From: Gammaproteobacteria bacterium
GTDB taxonomy: Bacteria > Pseudomonadota > Gammaproteobacteria > SZUA-229
Assembly: GCA_011051475.1 (NCBI GenBank)
Contig: DRLE01000154.1
Location: forward strand, 1-11,263
Direction of reading: 5' to 3'
Length of the DNA: 11,263 nt
Below the pieces are notes generated by a model. That model was not told the origin of the DNA and made no database searches. It saw only the letters and a list, made by a program, of their open reading frames with translations. Below are positions 1 through 6,301 of this stretch, piece after piece. The first letter of the stretch is position 1. Each line of letters starts with the position of its first letter. The position numbers were made by a program, and so were the translations under genes.

Positions 1-1516
1 GCTGATCAAGCTTTATCGTATCAACGTTCAGGCCGCGGTCGAGGTATTGTACATCCTGTATGTCGAGCGTATCGAAACCCAGGGTATAGTCATCGTCCTT
101 CTGGCCGCGCTGCAGGGCGGCCAGCTTGTCCAGTTCAATCTTGCCAAGAGCGGCCCTGTTGATGCCGTCAAGCGTAACGCCTTTAAGGTGCAGCAGATCG
201 AGTTTCAGCAGTGTGCGGTCGATACTGTGATTGTGAACCAGGGTCTGCGCCAGCGTAAGGTCGCCTTTTACCTTTAGCGCGATATCATCATTGGCTTTGG
301 GACGGGTACTGTAGCCGAGTTTGCCCTGCCAGTTCATATCGTCATAGGTAAGGCAGTAGTACAGATTGGTGCTGTTGTCCTGGTAGCACCAGTCGGCGCC
401 GCTGATATGGATATTGTCTATGGCGAGGTCAAAAGCGTTGTTCGTCTCGCGGCTGTTATTCGTCGCAGCCTTATCGGTGTTATCGTTAGCACTGGCAGGA
501 AATGTCGGCAGCCATTGCTGGTATTCCCACTCGGTGTTTTTATGGCGAACGATATACAGGCCGGGACGGGCAATTTCGATGCTGTCCATCTGCAGCCGGC
601 TCAGCGAGCTCAGCCGGATATTGTTGATCTGCAGGGTATCGAAGCGAACGGCATCCCTGTGTTTCTGGTCCGGGCGTTGCAGGGCGGAGAGCTGCTGCAT
701 ATTGATCCGGTCGATGTGAATATCGTTCAGGCCGGTAATGACGACGTTCTCCAGCGTATTGGCTTGTGAATGCAGGACATAGTGGTTGAGCCGGTTGTCC
801 TGGACCTGCAGGCCGCTGAGCTGGAAGTCACCGGAAGAGGCCACCGGTAGCTCGTTTTTATTCAGCAGCTCGCGGTTGCGGGCATAACTGATGCTTCCCT
901 GCCAGGTCATCTCGTCGATACCAATGCAGTAATCCATGGACAATGTTTTATCGCTGCTGTCGGCTCTGGCGGCATGGTGCTGCAGATAGCAGACTTTCAG
1001 ATTGCCAAGGCTGACCTCGTTAAGGGCGGCGGCCCAGGGCTCGGCAAGATCCCTGGCGGCGGGTGCTTCCTCTAGCGGGATGTCATTTGCGGTGTTTGCA
1101 TCGGCGGCGTTCAGGGGTATGTGCACGCCACCGATGATCAATACATCGCTGTACTGTTTTATTGTTACTTCCAGTCCGTCGAGGGTGACTTTCGATATCT
1201 CGATAGTTTTTTCCGACAGTGGAGTCCAGCGCCAGTCAAGCTCGACCAGGCCAACCCTGAACAGAGGCTTGCCGTCCCTGCTGCCGACGGCATTGTGCAG
1301 GGAAAAGGAGCCACGGGTGATATTGAAGCTGATATCCTCGATGCTGACCTGCAGGCCCTCGTCTTTTAGCCAGCTGCGAAGACCAAAACTGAGAGCCGGT
1401 GACAGGCTGATGCGCAGGATAAGCAGCAGCAGAAAAAAGATGGCCAGCCCCAGGAGAAAACGGCTTCTGACCGGATGGCTGAGATAAAAGTTTTTCAGTG
1501 CATTTTTGTCGGGCAT
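1..1516 (-). CDS. AsmA/DUF748-like inner-membrane-anchored periplasmic protein (C-terminus missing)
   Basis: The frame is open from an ATG at 1516 to the left edge, giving 505 residues with no stop; the 3' part lies outside the window. A short cytoplasmic N-terminus is followed by one strong membrane helix at about residues 20-38. The rest is a long hydrophilic region rich in alternating beta-strand patterns of the 'I.I..I.L..L' kind, which is the layout of AsmA-like proteins (TamB, YhdP, YdbH, DUF748). Known members form periplasmic beta-rich bridges that move phospholipid between membranes or affect outer-membrane assembly. Residues 176-320 and 377-505 are two copies of one module: WQG at 205-207 and 396-398, LSALQR at 276-281 and LAALQR at 465-470, FDTL at 292-295 and 481-484. 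Each copy starts with a cysteine pair, C176/C197 and C377/C388. The start lies 13 bp after the plsB stop and has no clear Shine-Dalgarno, so co-transcription with plsB is likely. The family call rests on architecture, and the exact subfamily is uncertain. Confidence 0.75.
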   Translation of the reverse strand, partial: MPDKNALKNFYLSHPVRSRFLLGLAIFFLLLLILRISLSPALSFGLRSWLKDEGLQVSIEDISFNITRGSFSLHNAVGSRDGKPLFRVGLVELDWRWTPLSEKTIEISKVTLDGLEVTIKQYSDVLIIGGVHIPLNAADANTANDIPLEEAPAARDLAEPWAAALNEVSLGNLKVCYLQHHAARADSSDKTLSMDYCIGIDEMTWQGSISYARNRELLNKNELPVASSGDFQLSGLQVQDNRLNHYVLHSQANTLENVVITGLNDIHIDRINMQQLSALQRPDQKHRDAVRFDTLQINNIRLSSLSRLQMDSIEIARPGLYIVRHKNTEWEYQQWLPTFPASANDNTDKAATNNSRETNNAFDLAIDNIHISGADWCYQDNSTNLYYCLTYDDMNWQGKLGYSTRPKANDDIALKVKGDLTLAQTLVHNHSIDRTLLKLDLLHLKGVTLDGINRAALGKIELDKLAALQRGQKDDDYTLGFDTLDIQDVQYLDRGLNVDTIKLDQ

Positions 1517-1529
1517 GGTTAAGGGCCGT

Positions 1530-3995
1530 TTATTCAGTATGCGCGGTGGCAGTACGTAACATCTGCAGGATATTGTACTGCATGCTCCGGTTCAGCAGGC
1601 GCCGTGTATGGCGGCCTTCCTTCAGGGCTTCCTCTACCAGCTCCAGCCTGTCTTCGTTATTGACACGAACATAACCGGCGCTTATCAGGGTGTTGATAAA
1701 GTTGGCGATCAGTTTTTTATCGAAGAAATCCGGTGAGTTGATTTCATACATAAGGGAAAGCCGCTGTGCCATCAAATAGCACAGTTCTTCAAGGCGCTCC
1801 CGTGTCAGTGTGCCGGAGCCATGTTCTGCCAGCAGGGCAAAAATCATGTAATAAAGTTCAAGCAGAGGAGAAATGACCTGGGAGAGCAGGCCCAGTTGCG
1901 CCAGTTCCGTGCCGATACGCGGCTTGCTGTATGTGCGGTGTATTTTATTATATATGAGCAGTTGCGAGTCTGATAACAGTTGTAGCGCATGGTTTATCTG
2001 TGCATCCAGTTCTGCAGCCGGCCAGGGAAGGAAAAACTCGCGGCGCAGAAAAGGATAGACAATCTGCATATAGCGCAGGATTTTTTTACGGCTCAGGCTG
2101 GTGTTATTGATAAAACAGCTGGCCAGCAGGGAGGGAATGGCCAGCAGGTGAAGGATATTATTGCGATAGTAGGTCAGCAGTACGGCATGGGATTTGTCGA
2201 GGTAGATGAAATCACCCAGTTCGTGTTTGCGCCGACGTACCATGCCCAGTGCCTGGGCATGGTGAATCTGCTCATCGGGACTTTGCTGGGTAATAATAAT
2301 GCGCCCGGAATAGTTCAGCTGCCGGATCAGCTGGGCGTAGAAGCTGATGCTGTGTTGCAGTTCGGCTTCATCCATGGCCTGGTTGGGTGCTGCCAGCAGT
2401 GCTGTTGCGATCAGATTAACAGCATTGACCGTGCCGGCCTGGTTGATGTGCTGCATGATCTTTCTGGCAGTGCGTGACACGGTCTGCTTCAGCCATTCGG
2501 GTCGCTGTTCATCATTGTAGTTTTCGTTTTTCCAGTCGGGGTACTGTCTGTTCAGCATATCTTCGAGCATGACCGGTTCGCCGAAGTTGGTCGTGACCCG
2601 GCCATAGAAGCCGCGAATTTTCAGAAATGAGCGAATCGAACCGATCAGGGTTTCGGACTTTTTGTCATCGCCCTGTAGCTCGGCAAGGTAGGCCTTGCCC
2701 TCGATCATTTTTTCATAGCCGATATAAACCGGCACAAAGGCCACCGGCCGCTGGCGGTATTTCAGAAAGGCGCGCACGGTCATGGCCAGCATGCCGGGCT
2801 TTGGCTGCAGCAGACGCCCGGTACGGCTGCGCCCGCCCTCGACAAAATACTCGATCGGCATGCTGCTGTTGATCTGCGAGGCCAGGTACTCGAACAGCAC
2901 GGTAGAGTACAGGCGGTTGCCCTTGAAGCTGCGGCGAATAAAAAAGGCGCCGCCCTTGCGCAGCACCGGCCCGATCAGGGGCATATTGAGGTTCTTGCCG
3001 GCGGCAATATAGGGAATCGCCAGGCCCTCAAAGTGAATCACATAGGACAGCAGCAGGTAGTCAATATGACTGCGGTGGCAGGGCACATAGACCAGCTCAT
3101 GGGTCAGGGCCAGGGCATTGAGTTCACGGCTGTTATAAACATCGATGCCTTCGTAAAACCGGTTCCAGAATGACGACAGCACCCGTTGCAGGATCTGGAT
3201 GGTAATATAGCTGCGGTCGGCGACAATCTCGTTAAGGTAGTCATTGGCTATTTTAGCTGCCTGATAGCGGCTGATGCCGTCATTTTCAGCGCGTTCATGG
3301 ATGGCCTGAACGACCGACTCGTTTTCCAGTAGCTTGGCGACCAGGGTACGCCGATGGGAAATATCCGGCCCCAGGGTGGCGGTGCGGATTTCATTGAGAC
3401 GGGTGGAAAGATGGTTCTGCAGATAATCGATCGTGCTTTCAGGGCTGTCGTGCTGTTTGATGATTTCGCGAAACGAGATAGCGGGGGAAAACTGTACCAG
3501 GGTATTTTTGCCGTTGAACAGAATGGTAAAAAACCGGCGGGTACGGCCGGCAAAGCCCCAGGTATCGGAAAACAGCACACGCAGCCAGTGTTTCTGCTTT
3601 AACACCGGGCGTCCCCAGAAAATCATGACCGGGACAAAGTTGACATCCAGCTGCGGGTTTTCCTTCAGCGCCCTGTACAGGCCGCCAAGCATCTGTGAGC
3701 GCTTGGGTTCCTGCATCAGCCAGGCAGTCAGCGGCTGGGCCTGGGCCACGGTATAGACATGGTGCCAGCGATTCATGGGGGCAAGCGGTATGCGAGACAA
3801 AGGCCGGGTCAGAAGCCGTTTTTTGCATTCCTGCTCCAGTACCAGCAGATCCGTCCAGGCACGAGACTGCAGCACATAAACGGTGACGCTGGTATTGTCA
3901 TCGACAGGCAGGTCTTCCGGCTGAATAATATCGGTTCTTATCCACAGGTAAAGCAGTTTCTGCGCGAGATAATTCAGCGGTTGCAGTCGTTTCAT
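1530..3995 (-). CDS. plsB: Glycerol-3-phosphate 1-O-acyltransferase PlsB
   Basis: This membrane-associated enzyme transfers an acyl group from acyl-ACP or acyl-CoA to position 1 of sn-glycerol-3-phosphate, making lysophosphatidate, the first step of phospholipid synthesis. The protein has 821 residues, close to the 807 of E. coli PlsB. All four acyltransferase blocks are present in order: block I HRSHID at 307-312 (catalytic His307 and Asp312), block II GGAFFIRR at 348-355, block III FVEGGRSRTGR at 384-394 (glycerol-phosphate binding), and block IV FVPVYIGYE at 420-428. The long N-terminal domain and the extended C-terminal domain are typical of PlsB and absent from PlsC. The ATG start gives an N-terminus (MKRLQPLNYLAQKLLYLWIR) like that of the family; no good ribosome site precedes it. 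An AsmA-like gene follows after 13 bp. Upstream, a palindromic element ends 33 bp before the start, so the native promoter is either inside it or beyond it. No frame damage is seen. Confidence 0.97.
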   Translation of the reverse strand: MKRLQPLNYLAQKLLYLWIRTDIIQPEDLPVDDNTSVTVYVLQSRAWTDLLVLEQECKKRLLTRPLSRIPLAPMNRWHHVYTVAQAQPLTAWLMQEPKRSQMLGGLYRALKENPQLDVNFVPVMIFWGRPVLKQKHWLRVLFSDTWGFAGRTRRFFTILFNGKNTLVQFSPAISFREIIKQHDSPESTIDYLQNHLSTRLNEIRTATLGPDISHRRTLVAKLLENESVVQAIHERAENDGISRYQAAKIANDYLNEIVADRSYITIQILQRVLSSFWNRFYEGIDVYNSRELNALALTHELVYVPCHRSHIDYLLLSYVIHFEGLAIPYIAAGKNLNMPLIGPVLRKGGAFFIRRSFKGNRLYSTVLFEYLASQINSSMPIEYFVEGGRSRTGRLLQPKPGMLAMTVRAFLKYRQRPVAFVPVYIGYEKMIEGKAYLAELQGDDKKSETLIGSIRSFLKIRGFYGRVTTNFGEPVMLEDMLNRQYPDWKNENYNDEQRPEWLKQTVSRTARKIMQHINQAGTVNAVNLIATALLAAPNQAMDEAELQHSISFYAQLIRQLNYSGRIIITQQSPDEQIHHAQALGMVRRRKHELGDFIYLDKSHAVLLTYYRNNILHLLAIPSLLASCFINNTSLSRKKILRYMQIVYPFLRREFFLPWPAAELDAQINHALQLLSDSQLLIYNKIHRTYSKPRIGTELAQLGLLSQVISPLLELYYMIFALLAEHGSGTLTRERLEELCYLMAQRLSLMYEINSPDFFDKKLIANFINTLISAGYVRVNNEDRLELVEEALKEGRHTRRLLNRSMQYNILQMLRTATAHTE

Positions 3996-4028
3996 GAAGC
4001 CGGGTCTTCAGATAGAAGTTGAGTAGCC

Positions 4029-4177
4029 AGGGATCCTCTGATTAATAGCGGTTTTGTCATCCTGAGCGTAGCGAAGTCGAAGGATCTTTTGCCACTGTGC
4101 AATCAAATACTTACGGGGCATAAGATTTTTCGACTCCACTTCGTTCCGCTCAAAATGACATTAATCAGAGTATCCCT
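4029..4177. mobile_element. MITE-like imperfect palindromic element
   Basis: A 149-bp stretch is almost wholly self-complementary. The ends are 18-bp terminal inverted repeats, AGGGATCCTCTGATTAAT (4029-4046) against the reverse complement of 4160-4177, with one mismatch. Inside the ends, GTCATCCTGAGCGTAGCGAA (4056-4075) on the left arm matches GTCATTTTGAGCGGAACGAA on the right arm read in reverse, and the match continues through TCGAA..ATCTT..TGCC. The left arm has about 9 extra bases and the right about 5, leaving a centre of roughly 20-25 bp. There is no ORF, so the element would have to be moved by a transposase acting in trans. No convincing target-site duplication is visible. From memory, inner motifs of the 'GTCATCCTGAGCGnAGCGAAG' kind recur as dispersed repeats in many bacterial genomes; this was not checked here. 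A non-mobile dispersed palindrome is the alternative. Confidence 0.65.
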
Positions 4178-4383
4178 AGTTTGCCGTATTTTGCGCTGAT
4201 GTGCAGGGTTTAAGCCTAAGAACGCGCCGCCTTCGTGCAACAGGGGTTAAGGAAATCTGGTGGAAGAAGCCTGTCGGACATACTATATATAGTGGCGTTA
4301 TAATTATTTACATCTGAAGCACTGGCTACGACGAGGACTAATATAAGTAATTTCAATAACTTGGGTTTTGGCAGGCGGTCGAT

Positions 4384-4481
4384 GTGACAACTGACGACAG
4401 ATTGCTGTCGGAATTGTTAACAGTTTGAGAGTAATTCGGTGATAATATCGGCAGTTTTTCTCAAAACAAACATTGTGTCAC
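4384..4481 (+). promoter_or_regulatory. Candidate upstream activator-binding region for the sigma-54 promoter
   Basis: A perfect inverted repeat CGACAG-ATTG-CTGTCG occupies 4395-4410, and an 8-bp palindrome TGTTAACA lies at 4415-4422. A further inverted pair, GTGACA at 4384-4389 and TGTCAC at 4476-4481, brackets them. The main repeat is about 140 bp upstream of the transcription start predicted from the -24/-12 site, a usual distance for enhancer sites of sigma-54 activators. Assigning it to a PrsR-type activator is inference from the genes downstream. The rest of the AT-rich gap from 4178 to 4516 shows no gene; its only other mark is the 12-bp palindrome ACTATATATAGT at 4282-4293. Confidence 0.4.
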
Positions 4482-4516
4482 TGATAAGATGCTGTTTTTA
4501 AAGGCGTTAAAATACA

Positions 4517-4532
4517 TGGCATGAGAGTTGCA
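4517..4532 (+). promoter_or_regulatory. Sigma-54 (RpoN) -24/-12 promoter of the PEP-CTERM pair
   Basis: TGGCATGAGAGTTGCA matches the sigma-54 consensus TGGCACG-N4-TTGCW at every position but one (T for C within the -24 block). The invariant GG (4518-4519) and GC (4530-4531) are correctly spaced. Transcription should start near 4543, leaving a leader of about 38 nt before the ATG at 4581. RpoN control with the PrsK/PrsR two-component pair is established for PEP-CTERM/exosortase genes in some Proteobacteria, which supports the call. Confidence 0.75.
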
Positions 4533-4568
4533 TTAATAATTGCAACAAAATTTAAATGATGTAATAAC

Positions 4569-4574
4569 AAGGAG
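4569..4574 (+). promoter_or_regulatory. Shine-Dalgarno AAGGAG of the first PEP-CTERM gene
   Basis: AAGGAG sits 6 nt before the ATG at 4581. A nearer ATG at 4576 reads only ATG-GAA-TGA, so the site decides for 4581. Confidence 0.8.
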
Positions 4575-4580
4575 CATGGA

Positions 4581-5147
4581 ATGAAAATGGTAAATACAAT
4601 AAAACAGTTCGCGGCCATGGCAGTGCTGGGACTTCTGTCAACCGGTGCAATGGCTATCCCTATTACGGGTTCAATCGATATGGGGGGCGCCGCTTACGTC
4701 TATGACCAGGAAGGTGGTCAGCAGGTAACCGATGCCTCGCTGGCAACATTCATCGATTTTAACCCGAATAAATTCCGGGTGGTTGCAGCATCTGATGACT
4801 TTTCACCGGTGCTCGGTAGCATTGGTGAAATTAAGGATCTGTCTTTTGGGTCGTTTGCAGGTCCGCTTGCTGATTTCTGGACGGTCGGTAACTTCTCATT
4901 CGAGCTGACCGATGTCGTTCGCGGAACCAGTAGTGATGAGCAGCGGTTTCTCGTTTTGAACGGAAGCGGCGTTATCTCTGCGAATGGCTTTGACGATACG
5001 ATAGCGACCTGGAGCTTTACTGCTGATACTACGGGGAATGGCGCTTTTGTCTGGAATGCGATCTCTGAAAATGTGCCAGAACCCGGCATGCTTGCGCTGT
5101 TGTCAATCGGTCTGATTGCTTTTGGCCTGCGCAGAAAATCAGTATAA
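4581..5147 (+). CDS. PEP-CTERM sorting domain-containing secreted protein (VPEP type)
   Basis: This is a 188-residue exported protein of unknown specific role. Residues 1-25 form a Sec signal peptide with likely cleavage after AMA at 23-25. The C-terminal tail is a classic PEP-CTERM tripartite signal: VPEP at 165-168, a hydrophobic helix at about 169-182, and the basic end RRK at 184-186. Such tails are recognised by an exosortase that cleaves near the PEP motif, so the mature protein is expected at the cell surface or in the exopolysaccharide matrix. The body (26-164) is acidic, rich in Gly, Ser, Thr and Asp and has no cysteine; I recognise no enzymatic motif. The segment GSGVISANGFDDTIATWSFT (128-147) is shared with the next gene, so the two are paralogues. 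A strong Shine-Dalgarno and a sigma-54 promoter precede it. No exosortase is encoded in the window. Confidence 0.9.
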   Translation: MKMVNTIKQFAAMAVLGLLSTGAMAIPITGSIDMGGAAYVYDQEGGQQVTDASLATFIDFNPNKFRVVAASDDFSPVLGSIGEIKDLSFGSFAGPLADFWTVGNFSFELTDVVRGTSSDEQRFLVLNGSGVISANGFDDTIATWSFTADTTGNGAFVWNAISENVPEPGMLALLSIGLIAFGLRRKSV

Positions 5148-5204
5148 ATCGGGCCAAATGCTACAAAACGAAATATAAATTATAATCAAAGATGGATGTT
5201 AAAT

Positions 5205-5735
5205 ATGAAAAGTGTGATTAAAGTTGTTTCAATATGTGTTCTGGCATTTCTGTCAGCAGGCGTCAATGCGGCGACCATTAATGGTAGTTTTGGTATAACA
5301 GGTGCTCTGGGCACTAATGTAGATCCTTCGGGTAGTCTGGCCGATGTGACAGACATTACATTGTCAACGGTTTATGGCACCGAGGGCAGTACTGGTGATA
5401 CCGGTGGCGTTAATATGTTCTCAACAGGTGCTGGCGGCAGCACCGAAAGTCTGAGTGGCCCTTTAAGCGGCACTACCTTTTTTACTATTGAAGGCTGGAG
5501 CTTCAGCCTGACTTCGTTGGCTGTGTTAGATCAGAAAGCTGGTTTGCTGAACCTGGAAGGCACAGGCGTGCTGAGTGGTGATGGTTTTGATGACACAAAT
5601 GCAACCTGGACTTTTTCAACGTCCAGTCTGGATTCCTACAGTATGTCAATTGCGGCCGTACCGGTTCCGGCTGCAGTCTGGCTGTTCGGAACAGGCCTGC
5701 TGGGTCTGGTAGGTATAGCTCGCAGAAAAGCTTAA
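5205..5735 (+). CDS. PEP-CTERM/VPLPA-CTERM-like secreted protein, paralogue of the upstream gene
   Basis: This 176-residue exported protein has a signal peptide at residues 1-22 (cleavage after NA) and a C-terminal sorting tail: VPVPA at 152-156, a hydrophobic stretch to about 171, and ARRKA at the end. That ending follows the VPLPA-CTERM flavour, whereas the neighbour has VPEP. The block GTGVLSGDGFDDTNATWTFS (119-138) aligns with the neighbour's segment before its tail, and WSFSLT matches FSFELT, so the pair arose by tandem duplication. The body is very rich in Gly, Ser and Thr. I chose the ATG at 5205 because GATGGA at 5191-5196 lies 8 nt before it; an in-frame ATG at 5196 would add MLN. 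The gene begins 57 bp after its neighbour's stop with no second -24/-12 site, so read-through from the upstream promoter is likely, although a lone TATAAT at 5181-5186 could serve as a weak -10. Its specific function is unknown. Confidence 0.88.
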   Translation: MKSVIKVVSICVLAFLSAGVNAATINGSFGITGALGTNVDPSGSLADVTDITLSTVYGTEGSTGDTGGVNMFSTGAGGSTESLSGPLSGTTFFTIEGWSFSLTSLAVLDQKAGLLNLEGTGVLSGDGFDDTNATWTFSTSSLDSYSMSIAAVPVPAAVWLFGTGLLGLVGIARRKA

Positions 5736-5755
5736 TAGACTTCGCTATTAAGAAC

Positions 5756-5786
5756 AAAAAAGCCCCGCTTCTGCGGGGCTTTTTTT
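5756..5786. terminator. Bidirectional rho-independent terminator
   Basis: AGCCCCGC (5761-5768), a TTCT loop and GCGGGGCT (5773-5780) form a perfect 8-bp GC-rich stem. A-tracts on the left and T-tracts on the right make it work on both strands. It ends the PEP-CTERM unit (stop at 5735) and the convergent SixA-like gene (stop at 5798). Confidence 0.95.
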
Positions 5787-5797
5787 ATGCCGTGATT

Positions 5798-6301
5798 TTA
5801 TGTGGAAGGTGTCAACAAGGTCGGGGGTAAATACCAGGCGAGTTGATAATGCACAGCAAGGGTATTGGACGGGTGGCCGGTTTTTGCCTGCGCCTGTTGT
5901 TTCAGGCATATAACCGCGCTGTTTTGAAAGTGAATAATACCCGCTTCTTCCGATCCGGCCAGTAGGTAGTCGGTCAGTTTTTGCAGCTGTGGCAGATGGC
6001 CGATATAAAGCGCATTCTCGATGTTCAGTCGGGGAATCAGGCTGCCGACCGGATCATTGGGCGCGAGTCCTGGCAGCGTGGATGTTTCGACTGAAAATGC
6101 TGCGGCAAAAATTTCCGCTGTCTGCTGCGCTCGCAGTTTACCGCTGTGAAAAACGGCGGATACAGGCAATCTGAGCTTTTTCAGATATTCCGCAATGGTT
6201 TGTGTTTCCTGCTTGCCGGCAATTGACAGCGGTCGTTCCGGGTTTTCCTGTTTGTCCACGGCCCGGCCATGCTGAACGAGATAAAAAGTATTTGCTGTCA
6301 T
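5798..6301 (-). CDS. sixA: SixA-like phosphohistidine phosphatase (histidine phosphatase superfamily)
   Basis: This 167-residue cytosolic protein is of the small single-domain histidine phosphatase type. SixA removes phosphate from phosphohistidine residues, as on the HPt domain of ArcB or on PTS proteins in E. coli. The catalytic motif near the N-terminus reads LVQHGRA at 8-14, with His11 as the nucleophile and Arg13; the usual RHG is QHG, a variant seen within this family. Other expected elements follow: RPLSIAGKQE at 23-32, the second arginine in HSGKLRAQQTA at 52-62 (Arg57), LAPNDP at 79-84, and the second histidine in IGHLP at 100-104 (His102). The length is close to the 161 of E. coli SixA. 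No in-frame start lies upstream before a stop, so the ATG at 6301 is fixed, though without a good ribosome site. The gene stands alone and shares a terminator with the PEP-CTERM pair. Its true substrate is not evident. Confidence 0.88.
   Translation of the reverse strand: MTANTFYLVQHGRAVDKQENPERPLSIAGKQETQTIAEYLKKLRLPVSAVFHSGKLRAQQTAEIFAAAFSVETSTLPGLAPNDPVGSLIPRLNIENALYIGHLPQLQKLTDYLLAGSEEAGIIHFQNSAVICLKQQAQAKTGHPSNTLAVHYQLAWYLPPTLLTPST

Noticed and set aside
407..769. Plus-strand frames in 47-1487
   Set aside because: All are antisense to the continuous AsmA-like frame, which has a membrane anchor and internal repeats.
3938..3946. TTATCCACA, a perfect DnaA box
   Set aside because: It is a single copy inside the plsB coding region, where it encodes conserved-looking residues, with no cluster or AT-rich unwinding region around it.
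4029..4177. Reading the palindrome as a rho-independent terminator or CRISPR repeat
   Set aside because: There is no T-tract on either strand and only one inverted pair without spacers; terminal repeats fit a MITE-like element better.
5181..5186. TATAAT as an independent promoter of the second PEP-CTERM gene
   Set aside because: No -35 box lies 16-18 bp upstream; the gap is a normal intra-operon distance.
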